Below the pieces are notes generated by a model. It had not been told where the DNA came from, did no database searches, and was given only the letters and a program-made list of their open reading frames with translations. Made by a program: the position numbers and the translations under genes. Below are positions 55,901 through 64,000 of a stretch of DNA of 64,000 bases, piece after piece; the stretch's first letter is position 1; every line of letters begins with the position of its first letter. The DNA is from Yponomeuta sedellus (lineage: Eukaryota > Arthropoda > Insecta > Lepidoptera > Yponomeutidae), in assembly GCA_934045075.1 (NCBI GenBank), contig OW203722.1, forward strand, positions 10,567,396-10,631,395, written 5' to 3'.

Positions 55901-56738
55901 TGCCGGATGGTCTAAAATCACAAAAGTGGTCAGTACAAAGTTCAGAAAATTGATTCCAATTAATTTTTTTCAGATTAACATCAGAAGAGATTGGTTTGGG
56001 AATGTCAGATTTAGAAGACTGACTGACAGGAGCATCAAGTAAAGTCGGGGAGTCAAAATATAAACTTACAACAATGGGAAAGTGATTACTGCTGAAAGGA
56101 TCATCTATAACAGAAAAAGAGCTACTAGAACTCAGCCATGTTGACGCAAAAACTAAGTCCAACACATTACCAATGCAGCCAAAGGGAGCTAATGTTGTAA
56201 GATTGTGATCATTAATACACACAGAATTATGATTTTCCATAAAAGACTGAATTTCGGTACCTCTTTTATCGTTTTGCCTTGAGCCCCATGCAAAATTGTG
56301 CGCATTAAAATCTCCTATGATCAAATAGTTATTAGATGTTACTTTAGAAAAGGCATCTGAGAGTAAATTAATTCTAAAGTTACCATTTGGAGGTGGTGGA
56401 CAATAACAACATAGAATATCTATAAAATTATTATAATATTGTATAGTAAATAGTATATTTTGGAAATTGTAGTCTTGAGATGTGTTTTTAATAGTAAATT
56501 TATAAGTCTGTTTTATAGCTACAGCTACCCCACCATGAGGTCTGTCTGAATCTTGCCTAACAACATTGTACCCCTTAATTTTAAATTTGTTTGTACTATT
56601 CACCCAAGTCTCATTGAATAAAATAATATCTATGTCACCAATAGTATTAATATAATTTTGAAAATGGTCTAACTTTGGGAGTATACTTCTTGCATTCCAA
56701 TGAATTATTTTTAATGTTCTTATAGCTGTGTTATCCAT
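52932..56738 (-). CDS. LINE ORF2: endonuclease, reverse transcriptase, RNase H
   Basis: 1268 residues. The N-terminal 230 residues are an apurinic-type endonuclease (IIHWNARSILPKL, LFNETWV, IIGDFNAHNFAWGS, SSNHFPIVVSL). The reverse transcriptase spans about 480-760 (YRPISLTSCFSKTFERML, QYGFRKGKSTIDNL, VFLDFKGAFDNIDH, GTPQGSVVSPL) with the catalytic YADD at about 684-687. An RNase H domain follows from about 972 (YTDGSKT, FSAEVMAILYSL, VLSDSLSSLQAI, WVPGHSGVFGNELVDKLA). A C-terminal CTYC...H...C finger ends the protein. The start ATG shares a base with the ORF1 stop (TAATG), implying termination-reinitiation. RNase H after the reverse transcriptase suggests the I group more than jockey, which lacks it. 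Confidence 0.93.
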   Translation of the reverse strand: MDNTAIRTLKIIHWNARSILPKLDHFQNYINTIGDIDIILFNETWVNSTNKFKIKGYNVVRQDSDRPHGGVAVAIKQTYKFTIKNTSQDYNFQNILFTIQYYNNFIDILCCYCPPPPNGNFRINLLSDAFSKVTSNNYLIIGDFNAHNFAWGSRQNDKRGTEIQSFMENHNSVCINDHNLTTLAPFGCIGNVLDLVFASTWLSSSSSFSVIDDPFSSNHFPIVVSLYFDSPTLLDAPVSQSSKSDIPKPISSDVNLKKINWNQFSELCTDHFCDFRPSGNPVCDYNNFMGILDDILNSFPKTTKKKTKTKKVKSVVWWNDKCKEAVDQAYLAFISYKSYPSIDNYLLYKKLDARKKAILLEQKQLSWRNLCSGFNRCTPSKLIWDHIRRFKLSRLNSSHSGSHFLSEPTNALSFLDKIAPGQNSNFTNNFLQQFSAEGSFSLQWLRNLFTMDELQAAIDGSRIKSAPGPDLFPNELIKSLSLDAKHILLKIYNQLWSDNIIPDTWKIQFVVPLVKPNCDTNSLNSYRPISLTSCFSKTFERMLKNRLEWSIENQNLIPQSQYGFRKGKSTIDNLACLVGDIKQSFKCNKFTLAVFLDFKGAFDNIDHVHLINSLFNLGFPGSISEWLFKFLNNRKVFLKVKNKMFGPKTTYRGTPQGSVVSPLIFIIGLIELMKEIPDSVKYLLYADDLVIYTQCDSLPNGELIINDCLFHLYHILNTKIKIEVNTTKSACMLFSKNKRHQVSPKVTYDQKAIPHTLNFKYLGIYLDSDLSWKCHIEHICRKAELGLNIMKSLAGLKWGSDPKILKTLYIAIVRSHMDYGCMFYNEANSILLRKLDIIQNKALRIITGGMMSSPINSLEVEAGIVPLFIRRSFLIEKYALKLVSVDNNVVSKFIENAYIPNFNTIPLSVSTTLQQSILHLNFEFQDVVFWSHKLPCFKYSFQSIISNSCVNLTKFDSKFEFLEYLSQKTDFVQIYTDGSKTPQKTGFAFYDKTHNIGRAFTCNYFFSIFSAEVMAILYSLLYIFNIPEFYKYKFIVLSDSLSSLQAISSRAILAKANYLVLYVKHMLHTLLDNNVTVEMCWVPGHSGVFGNELVDKLARSSNSLYVSEYLVPPTDLVYNLKVNMIKRWIIYLNTSRELKGKWLAEIAPIPSTKAWFEKSQQFLGRNFITTLCRLRIGHCKFPAHLSRLKLINGASCTYCNSNVEGTLQHIFFECHEFKPQREILLRKCCKILNISRQRFLGYNVQKLLSHAEIYVPIFEFISSSAKNI

Positions 56739-57802
56739 TATTTATTTAAAGAAAAATTTGTAATGAGCAACTCCTTGATTACATTGGTTGTGATACTAGT
56801 GCCCTCAGTTTTCTTTGCTAATATATCTACTACTGTTTTTGTTATCATGCCTAACATTTTTTCAGAATTCAGTACATCGACAAATATGGATCTATTGTTT
56901 ACACTGTCTCGTTTGGGTGCCAATAAAGGCGGAAATTGAGCAATAGTTTTTGCTGCTGCAGCATAGTTGCCCTTGGCAGAAATTCTGTTTTTAATGTCAT
57001 TGACCTTGTTTGATTTAACTGGGCATACCATTGAAACGGCAACATGTGCACCCTTACAATTAGCACATTTCATATTGTCTTTGTTAGTGCAATCTTTATA
57101 AAAATGGTTTTCAGAGCAAATGCTGCAAATTTGTTTACTTTTGCAGGAATTGCTGCCGTGGCCAAATTTATAACATGTGAAACATTGTCTCAGTGGTCGA
57201 ATATATTCGGTTACATCAAACCACAAGCGATCACAGGTTACATGGTCTGGGAGATGAGAACTTAAGAATGTTACCAAAACCGTCCTTAATGGAGTGAAAC
57301 TGCCATCCAACTGCCGCTTGGAGAACCTCTTCACGCCTATTACCTCTGCAGTCGATGTCATGTCTTGTAAGAGCTCCTCCTCTGTGAGCTCCACCGGAAC
57401 TCGAACAATGCCCTGGCGCTCAATAGTGTCGAAAGGAACTTTTGCTGCCCAACCGTTTCTGGCCTGCAAGTCCTTGTCCAAAATAAACGTGTTTGCTTGG
57501 TTCTTCGTATTAAAAATTACTTTGACAAAGTTTTGCCCAATGGGTTTGATATACTTTATTCCCGTCATAGATTGGAGACCTTTGTTCACGCAAACAATGC
57601 TGATTTTTGACATGTCCGAATTTGATACCAGTACCGGGTATTCAGGTAAGTTGTCGTCGTTATATATTGGATGATAATCCTTAAACAGGCCTCTATTTGT
57701 TCGCACAAACTTAGCATTCAGCTTGCTGCATGGTTCCTCACCGGTGTCATTAGTGTCCATTTTTCGCTTGGGGGGTTGTTTGCCCCCACTTTTCTCACCC
57801 AT
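56738..57802 (-). CDS. LINE ORF1: gag-like nucleic-acid-binding protein
   Basis: 354 residues. The N-terminus is basic (KSGGKQPPKRKM). The middle holds an RRM-like region (about 60-190). Three zinc knuckles are at about 210-265: CFTCYKFGHGSNSC, CSICSENHFYKDC and CANCKGAHVAVSMVC. This is the layout of ORF1 in I- and jockey-type elements, where it packages the RNA. It ends at the TAA overlapping the ORF2 start. Confidence 0.9.
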   Translation of the reverse strand: MGEKSGGKQPPKRKMDTNDTGEEPCSKLNAKFVRTNRGLFKDYHPIYNDDNLPEYPVLVSNSDMSKISIVCVNKGLQSMTGIKYIKPIGQNFVKVIFNTKNQANTFILDKDLQARNGWAAKVPFDTIERQGIVRVPVELTEEELLQDMTSTAEVIGVKRFSKRQLDGSFTPLRTVLVTFLSSHLPDHVTCDRLWFDVTEYIRPLRQCFTCYKFGHGSNSCKSKQICSICSENHFYKDCTNKDNMKCANCKGAHVAVSMVCPVKSNKVNDIKNRISAKGNYAAAAKTIAQFPPLLAPKRDSVNNRSIFVDVLNSEKMLGMITKTVVDILAKKTEGTSITTNVIKELLITNFSLNK

Positions 57803-57943
57803 CGAAGAAAGCGTGGGGAGGGCCCTTTAAGTAAAAAAGGCTGGATATTCAAAGGCAATCAATTTCAAAAATTAAATTTTAAAAAACCCGCCCTCTTATT
57901 TTCCGCCTTCCCGCCAAAAAAGAGACTCGGGTGATTGATACTT

Positions 57944-58342
57944 AAGTGTACAGTGTTGCCAGACTGTGGTTGCCCAAAGTAACTGAAATATTGAAAAATC
58001 GTTGTCCAAATTACAAAGTTTTCCCTTTTCCACCATTTAACTTCAATTGTCTGAATACGGGTTCTAACATAATATATTTCTCCCATTAAAATGCACTTCT
58101 GAGTCAAAAATCAAAATTCGATTAGGATGAAGATACAATATTTCTACTTCTTATTATGTATAGTTTACCACAGTTTACATAGTTTCTTCGGGGGACTTTA
58201 CAATGAAACAAATGTTTATTGGATCTTTACATCCAGGTGGGACAGTCTTCAAAATCACAAACAAAATCTACACTTTGTTTTATTGCCTTCTCTCGCACAC
58301 TATTTGCTTTTCGCAGAGGCTGCGTATAATGTGTCCAGTCCG
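57944..58342. other. Intergenic, no gene seen
   Basis: Starts with the flank of the LINE ('gtgttgccagactgtgg'). No coding sequence recognised. Confidence 0.5.
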
Positions 58343-58344
58343 AA

Positions 58345-58590
58345 GCGTTGGTAGCGGAGCGGTAGAACGTCGGCTTCTCAATCGAGAGGTCGTGGGTTCG
58401 AATCCCAGCATGTACCAATGACTTTGTTTTGTTATGTACATTTGAGAAGTAGTAGTAGCAATATCACTCGGTAATCGTGAAGGAAAACATCGTGAGGAAA
58501 CCGTAGAGTCTGAAGTGTTAATATACCTCAGCGATTGCAACATGCAATGGACCAACTATGAGTCTAAGTGCGGAAATCTTAGGTCTATCT
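58345..58590 (+). mobile_element. tRNA-derived SINE, well preserved
   Basis: The head (58343-58415) has both internal promoter boxes: 'tagcggagcggtagaac' (A-like) and 'gtcgtgggttcgaatccca' (B box). The family body follows: 'gtaccaatgactttgttttg', 'gtgaaggaaaacatcgtgag', 'agtgcggaaatctt'. Diverged copies occur at 39480-39695 and 40370-40560. The tRNA-like head folds poorly in the anticodon arm, so it is not a functional tRNA. Confidence 0.75.
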
Positions 58591-58613
58591 AACTAACTAC
58601 GAGTATGTGTCTA

Positions 58614-58752
58614 AGGGTCGATTTGACCAAACTATTTATGCTTGGTATAAGTGCTAATCTTGGAAAAATCGAGAAATTCTCTCGATTAATTCTCGATTTA
58701 TTCCAAGATTAGCACTTATACCAAGCATAAATAGTTTGGTCGAATCGGCCCT
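58614..58752. mobile_element. Near-perfect foldback MITE, 139 bp
   Basis: Arms of about 50 bases (agggYcgattYgaccaaac...gtgctaatcttgga) are inverted copies around a short 'tctcgatta' centre. TA-like bases border both ends. Confidence 0.85.
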
Positions 58753-58987
58753 AATACATCTCCACTTTAGTTGATGTCATTAAGTTCGCCGTTGTACCAA
58801 TACTATGTGTTTGTGCAATAATAGCTTTATGTCATGGCCAAACTAGAAGGGTTCCTTGTTGACTACGGAATCCTATTCCTTATACAGGGTGTCTCATTCA
58901 AATCGGTCAGTATGGGAAAGTCTGAAACTATAAGACATACGAAGATCTGTTCTGAGGAACCATGTCATCGATTTTAATAACAAGAAA

Positions 58988-59431
58988 AACTGCATTCATA
59001 CATTTTAAAAAACATCTGTACTCTGTTCGGGAATAGAACCCGGTTGTTTTGAAGAAAAAACCTACACTATTTCTATTTAGATATCGATTGTGTAGGTCTT
59101 AAGCAGTAAATGTCTGTATGAAACATGATGTCTAAAATGAATAAAATGCATTGTTTTCACATACTTTAATTTATTTTAGTAGGTGCTCGAAGTGACCGCC
59201 GCCTTTTTCAATACAATATTCAACACGTTTAGGTAACGATCTTACGATTGCATTTTGTATGAAAACAATGCGTTTTGTTCTTTTTAGACATCATGTTTCA
59301 TACAGACATTTACTGCTTAAGACCTACACAATCGATATCTAAATAAAAATTGTGTAGGTATTTTTTTCAAAACAACCGGGTTCGATTCCCGAACGGAGTA
59401 CAGATGTTTTTTAAAATGTATGAATGCAGTT
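58988..59431. repeat. Inverted repeat, about 177-bp arms, enclosing a transposase fragment
   Basis: 58988-59165 and 59256-59431 are near-perfect reverse complements (paired positions sum to 118419, drifting slightly near the ends). The arms include a T-arm-like 'ggttcgattcccgaac'. 'tacagggtgtct' at 58883 resembles the terminus of several mariner-like elements and may mark the original left end. Confidence 0.75.
59171..59254 (-). pseudogene. Transposase C-terminal fragment (mariner-like, DUF4817 type)
   Basis: The minus strand reads NAIVRSLPKRVEYCIEKG followed by GGHFEHLLK and a stop. The 'R...CI...GGHFEHLL' ending is characteristic of a mariner-related arthropod transposase. Only the last 27 codons remain. 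Confidence 0.6.
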
Positions 59432-59466
59432 GAATAATTTATAAGTTGCGATTAGGCAGGCATCCC

Positions 59467-60620
59467 GTCTGGAGTTCCTCAAGGATCCCTGCTTGGACCG
59501 CTCTTGTTCGTAATATTTATTTCCGATATCTCAGCATGCTTCAAACACACTGACGTTCTTTTATTTGCTGACGACATGAAAATTTACAGAGTCGTTAATA
59601 ATGCCCAGGATGCAGCTTATCTTCAAGAAGACCTTATTAGATTGGATCAATACTGCTCTAGGAATAAACTTGATATTAATGTTTACACTATTTTTATTTT
59701 TAATGCACTAACCCGTGCTAAGGAACAAATTTAAAAACCTATTTATTGTAAAGAGGTTCGAAATTTCACTGATGCCGTGAGTCGCCCATTGGCTCAATTG
59801 GTAGAGCGCTGGTACGGATAGCCAGAGGTTGCGGGTTCGAATCCCGGCATGGGTGAAATTTTTAGCCTCTAAATAGGTTTTTAAAATTGATATTAATGTG
59901 TCCAAATGCTTTTCTGTCTCTTTCGGCCGTAAACAAAATTTATTTAATTCCATCTACTCCTTAAAAAACCAATCTATTAATAAATGTAACGAAATAAGAG
60001 ATCTAGGGGTTATTATGGATAGTAAGTTGTTGTTCGATCGCCATATTGAATCTATTGTTAACAAAGCCTTTAGGGCGCTTGGATTTGTCATACGCTCCTG
60101 CAAAAAACTTCGGCAGCTTAAATCAATTAAAATTGTATATTGCGCCTTTGTCAGAAGCCATCTCGAATATGTTTCGCAGGTGTGGAATCCCTGCTATAAT
60201 ATTTATATAAACAAACTAGAAAGTAGCCAAAAAAAGTTTTTTCGTTTTCTTAGATTTAAATTCAAAATTCCTAAGCAGGACTATAACCAACTTTGTATTA
60301 AACTTCATTTACTTCCTCTATAAGTTCGACGCAATATTAGTGATCTGTTATTTTTGATGAAGATTGCACAAAATTTCATCGACTCTCCACAATTATTAGC
60401 TCACTTGAATGTCCTAGTCCCGTCACGTCTATCCTCCCGTAATAAGTATATTCTATATGTTCCCCGCGTAAATACTAATTACCGTCAAAATTAATTTCTT
60501 TTGAGGGCCGCTCGGTCGTTTAATGAACTTTGTGTTAGAAATAACAGCATCGATTTGTTTTGCGATACTATAAGCAGCGTACGCAGATTTGTTACCGTGG
60601 ACTTCTGCAATTCCTTGTAA
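59467..60620 (+). pseudogene. Broken LINE (jockey/CR1-type) reverse transcriptase
   Basis: Starts in the reverse transcriptase (SGVPQGSLLGPLLF, then LLFADDMKIY) and is split by a SINE-like insertion at 59682-59886. It resumes (NVSKCFSVSFGRK, NEIRDLGVIMDSKLLFDRHI, RAFGFVIR-like, YCAFVRSHLEYVSQVW) and continues with frame breaks after 60320 to AARSFNELC...VDFCNSL at about 60500-60620. It ends at an (ATTG)n run (60657-60686). It is 5'-truncated and inactive. Confidence 0.8.
59682..59886. mobile_element. tRNA-bearing module inserted in the LINE, 12-bp target duplication
   Basis: The 12 bases ttgatattaatg occur on both sides (59670-59681, 59887-59898), inside a reverse-transcriptase frame that becomes continuous when one copy is removed. 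The element has an A/T-rich end (left), 'cactaacccgtgctaagg', 'aaaacctattta', a tRNA-like segment on the plus strand (ggctcaattggtagagcgctgg...gcgggttcgaatcccg) and 'gcctctaaataggttttta' at the right. The duplication length indicates LINE-assisted insertion, as for a SINE, in spite of the inverted outer sequences. Confidence 0.8.
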
Positions 60621-60656
60621 TCGATACCCGATAAAATTTATTCCTTATTGGAATGC

Positions 60657-60686
60657 ATTGATTGATTGATTGATTGATTGATTGAT
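60657..60686 (+). repeat. (ATTG)n microsatellite, LINE 3' end
   Basis: About seven tetranucleotide units directly after the LINE fragment, as often seen at CR1/jockey-type 3' ends. Confidence 0.9.
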
Positions 60687-60910
60687 CGTGACCATTAATA
60701 TGTAGTGTGTGTGAGTATTTGTATTGTTTTGTAGTGGGCGGTTTCTTTTTCTAAAATATTTCTATAAGTGAAAACTTGTAATTGGCTTTCAGTCATTATT
60801 TCAATCGCAATGTGTTTTGTTCATAGCTGTAAGTTTTCCTATTATAATAAAATAAAATAAAATTGTTACCACAAATCCGCAGGTGTATGTAACTTTGAAA
60901 ATAAACAAAG

Positions 60911-60978
60911 TCGCTGGGAATCAAACCTGGGTATCTCGCTTCCGAGTCCAATATTCTATCTCCCGGGCTACCACCGCT
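60911..60978 (-). repeat. tRNA-like sequence
   Basis: The minus strand has a T-arm box (ggtttgattcccagcga) and a D-arm-like 'gcggtggtagcccgggaga'. The acceptor stem does not close, so it is a SINE or pseudo-tRNA. Confidence 0.5.
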
Positions 60979-61004
60979 TCGGTATAACTAGTAACTATTT
61001 TTAT

Positions 61005-61078
61005 ATTCTTTTTAAGGCACTAACCCGTGCTAAGGACAATTTTTAAAAACCTATTTAGGGGCTAAAAATACCACCCAT
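61005..61078. repeat. End fragment of the tRNA-bearing module
   Basis: 'ggcactaacccgtgctaagg...aaaaacctatttaggggctaa..ccaccca' is the left end of the 59682-59886 family without the tRNA part. A similar end is at 17365-17430. Confidence 0.65.
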
Positions 61079-61190
61079 AACTATTTTTAGTAACTATTTT
61101 TGCAAAATAGACGGCCACATTGTATGGGTGAGAGGAAATAGTTGCCCAGTCCCTTTATTTAATTCTCAATTAGGATAGGATATTTATATG

Positions 61191-61332
61191 AGGGCCAGTT
61201 TCTGAATTGAGAATTTCGCTCGTATGTAAATACTGAAGTAACGTTCTGTCACGCTCTTTTCTGGGAAATTCGATGAGAAGCACTATAGTCATCCATTTAC
61301 TTAGCGAAATTCTCAATTTAGAAACTGGCCCT
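61191..61332. mobile_element. Foldback MITE, 142 bp
   Basis: Inverted ends agggccagtttctgaattg / complement, continuing through 'agaatttcgct', about 30 bases each. Non-coding. Confidence 0.8.
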
Positions 61333-62069
61333 TAGTAGTGGGTGGACATGAAGAAACTAATTTAAGGTAGTTTCCGGTAGCTGCGACTGCGAGACTCCAT
61401 ACTAATCTAAAGTTCTTAATCCCAAGTCGTGGCATGCGAGGCTTATTTCTTGCCTATTAGTTTTTGTTTCGGCAATAGTACCTCCAACATACCTACCACT
61501 GTTGGACAAATGGTAACTTTCCGGTAAAGGTGAGTTCACATGGTGTGCACACCCCCACGCTCGATTCCACATCAACGACGACGCGCCGTGGGAATGTGCT
61601 CGCTCGCGAAAGTTTGTGATCTGGCGATCACGAGCGGCCCGGTGCATCGGTTTCAACGCGAGCCGCTAATGTCAAAGTTGCACTGTGCACTGGCTGCGGT
61701 ATCTCTAGCGCACATCGATTCACTATGGGTAGAGGCTCGGTGTGGTGCGTGGCGGTCCGTGCTTGTATGCTACTAGATTCTCGTGGTGCGTGATACCGCG
61801 TACGCGAGCGCTCGGAATCCTTGTTGGTTATCAGCTTTACCTACACGGGTTATAGTAACACTAAGTTTGAACTCCGAACTTTAGTTGAGTAAAATAGCAA
61901 ATATTCTACTGATAACGGTTGAATAATAATCACTCGACCATGTTAATGTATTTTATATATCTAGGAAAACATTAAGATAGAGATTGTCATTTTGCTAATC
62001 ACCAACATAAAAGCCGTATCGGATTCCTGTGACCAGTCAGTTGCACAAGCATCACAAAACGAAGACAAA
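61333..62069. other. Upstream region of the oxidoreductase gene
   Basis: 61510-61800 is GC-rich compared with its surroundings (ccccacgctcgattccac, gcgacgacgcgccgtg-type sequence) but has no recognisable domain. 61860-62069 is the likely promoter and leader of the oxidoreductase gene. No defined element can be claimed. Confidence 0.4.
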
Positions 62070-63892
62070 ATGGCCACGAAGAAATTTGCCGGACCTTCTC
62101 CATATACCTTCAAACACACTTATCCTGCAGACGATTATCTTCACACTCAGTAAGTTTCAGTTTGAGTCACAATAATTTAGTTGTGACCCTGATGAGGTTT
62201 TTGATAGCACAGAGGAAATCGGATCGTAAAATCACATCTTTTCTAGACTAGGTTTTAGCCAAAAGTAAACTTATTTAAACTTCGACTAGGCCACGAGCGC
62301 TTCATCATTGTACATCATACATCATAATATAGCTATTTTTCTCTAAAAAAAGCATTAGGCGGGAATCTAGGGTCAATAGGTAAATTAGCAGTGTTATTTT
62401 TAAAATCGCGGTTCCCCTAAACACTCCTCAAATGTAGTTTAAATAGCCTGGTAACTTCACTTTACCACAGGAAACTGCGGAGTGTTTTGGGGATTTTTAT
62501 ATGTATATATATAGGTAAGATTCATGAATTTAATCCATTTCCTTTGCCGTTTTGGGTAAAAACTATGTAGGTGTTATGTATGTGTACATTTTATTGCTTA
62601 TATGACGTTCTGTTTAATGTTAAGTCCTAGGTCCGTGGCCCTAGTTTTAAGGCTGTAGGTTCTAAAAATAGACATCATATTTATAGTTATTAAGATATTT
62701 TGGTGGCGTTAGTGAGCTCCGGACTAAACTGTCACAGCGTATCATAGCACGTCATGCGCTACGATACTTTTGAGATCACAACGAAGATCGTCTCTACCAG
62801 CTATACCTACGTAGAGTATAGGTATACTAGGTATACATCGTAACGTGGTGGTGCATTCCGACGCTTTATAATCAATGAATAATTTATAAGTTGCGATTAG
62901 GCAGGCATCCCATAGCTGGCGAATCTGTAAATACAAAGCTAAAACAATCATTATTGAAATGCCTACGTCTATTTCTTCAGGTATGTCAACGATGTGACTA
63001 CTAACCATAGCACGAAGAGCCAAGTGCCTCCCGTGGTGGCAGCTATTTTTGGTCTTGGGCGGGCAGGCTCCATCCATTTGAGCAATATCGTTGGAAATCC
63101 ACGAGTGGTCGTCAAATATATCGTTGACGATCGCCCGGACAGGTTTCAGGACCTTAAGAAATACTGGGACTTGAAGGATGTCGCGTTCATTACATCCAAG
63201 GACGCGGATAAAGTGTATAAAGATAAAGCGTAAGTTATTAATAAGTTATTAATATACTGTTATTTTGTTTTTTTCAAACTATTGCAGATTATTATCTGAT
63301 ATTGTATAGAATCAGGCGTTACTTTGCGGAAGTCCAAAATAGCATTAAAAAGTTAAAATTACTTTGCCAAATAAAAAATAAACGTTTAAACGTTTAACCA
63401 TAAAAAAAACGTTTATTAAGCCAAAGTTTCTGCGCTACTTTGTATAAAACCTTTTCAATTCATATTAAGTATCCATGATAAAATATTAGTTAAAATATTA
63501 CCAAATACTTTCAGAGGAATCGACGCTAGTGGCAAAAATGATAAAATAAAATGTTAATTTTAAATACACATTCTTATTTTCCAGGGTTACAGGGGTATTC
63601 ATCGGCTCACCGACGCACACGCACCACGAGATCGTAGTGAACTCGATAGCAAACAACAAGGATGTCTACTGCGAGAAGCCCATCGCTGAAAACATGGCAG
63701 ACACGTGGAAATGCTACGAAGCTGCCAAGAGCAAAGGGCGTACTCTATTTGCCGCCTTTAACCGTCGCTTCGACCCGGCCTATAGGGCGCTGAAGGACAG
63801 GGTCAGAAACGGAGTTGTTGGCCACGTGCAGATCCTCAAAGTTACAGCGAGAGACTCTCCCTTGCCTTCCATTGATTATCTTAAGAATTCAG
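62070..63892 (+). CDS. Gfo/Idh/MocA-family oxidoreductase, first three coding exons (continues past the window)
   Basis: Exons 62070-62149, 62981-63229 and 63585-63892 join in phase (GT-AG introns) to 212 codons plus one base. The third exon's donor at 63893 shows that the gene goes on. A 45-residue leader precedes the Rossmann fold, whose dinucleotide motif is GLGRAG (51-56, AAIFGLGRAGSIHL). It continues with VFIGSPTHTHHEIV and the family's EKP signature (VYCEKPIAEN, E140-P142), then NRRFDPAYRALK. These match NAD-dependent inositol 2-dehydrogenase-like enzymes. The substrate cannot be read from the N-terminal half, since the specificity domain lies in the missing exons. The leader has no clear signal peptide. 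Confidence 0.85.
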
Positions 63893-63983
63893 GTATGCAA
63901 AGTGTTCTGTCAGGAGATTCAATGTAGGTACTAGCTGTCAGGAGATGGCTTGCTCTGAAGCAATGTAGGTAGATTCTACCTTC

Positions 63984-64000
63984 TTCTTCAGGCTGTATTA
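63984..64000 (-). repeat. LINE family B 3' end, cut by the window
   Basis: 'ttcttcaggctgtatta' matches the plus-strand start of the LINE tails at 32361 and 36630. Confidence 0.5.

Larger units (their letters stand above)
52801..57928 (-). mobile_element. Full-length LINE (I-like, RNase H-bearing) with 15-bp target duplication
   Basis: The 5128-bp element runs on the minus strand from 57928 to a poly(A) tail (a T run at 52801). Direct repeats gggtgattgatactt flank it (52786-52800, 57929-57943). Both ORFs are open and use a TAATG stop-start overlap. An intact tail, complete duplication and open frames indicate a recent insertion that may still be active. Confidence 0.93.

Noticed and set aside
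58343..58415. Functional tRNA gene
   Set aside because: The B box is good, but the acceptor and anticodon stems do not pair properly and SINE body sequence follows directly.
61402..61776. Two open frames in GC-rich sequence
   Set aside because: Overlapping on opposite strands with no known domain or splice support; probably promoter-proximal or repeat DNA.

Overview
The window is animal nuclear DNA. It has spliced genes with GT-AG introns, long AT-rich introns and no operons. The density and style of interspersed repeats (tRNA-derived SINEs, a 5S-rRNA-like SINE, Harbinger, hAT-like and pogo-like DNA transposons, non-LTR elements) and the gene set point to an insect, most likely a moth or butterfly (Lepidoptera). 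The species cannot be read from the sequence.

Host genes, left to right: a two-exon cytochrome b561 family reductase (CYB561D2-like, + strand, 4596-7836); a THAP zinc-finger gene (- strand, first exons 25774 to 22289, partial and with a frame problem); Skp1 (+, 27439-27927, intron directly before the ATG); a two-exon unrecognised single-pass membrane protein (-, 34602 to 28389); a complete six-exon mitochondrial ornithine carrier (SLC25A15-like, -, 40984 to 35900); and the first three coding exons of a Gfo/Idh/MocA oxidoreductase (+, 62070 onward, running off the window). They belong to unrelated pathways and show no sign of shared function.

Most of the remaining sequence is mobile DNA. 1-4.1 kb: a hAT-like element with a nested TA-flanked MITE, then a broken Ty1/copia gag-pol. 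6-13 kb: 5S-like SINE copies, LINE remnants and tRNA-bearing repeats. 14.3-19.2 kb: an apparently complete Harbinger transposon with both expected genes, a Myb/SANT-like accessory protein and a DDE transposase, arranged convergently. 22.5-25.5 kb: a terminal-inverted-repeat element in the THAP intron that holds a 47-bp minisatellite. 26.0-27.1 kb: three elements nested inside one another. 28.7-31.1 kb: a 1.7-kb inverted-repeat element inside a larger foldback. 42.8-52.3 kb: two abutting, essentially perfect inverted repeats, the larger with 3.36-kb arms around a pogo/CENP-B-type transposase gene. 52.8-57.9 kb: an intact two-ORF LINE with a 15-bp target duplication. 58-61 kb: SINEs, foldbacks and a broken LINE.

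The items most worth a second look are the double giant palindrome with its repeated transposase end, the 5S-rRNA-headed SINE family, the tRNA-bearing inverted module, the unrecognised membrane protein, and the intact Harbinger and LINE copies. All family calls come from reading motifs by eye; no search was run.
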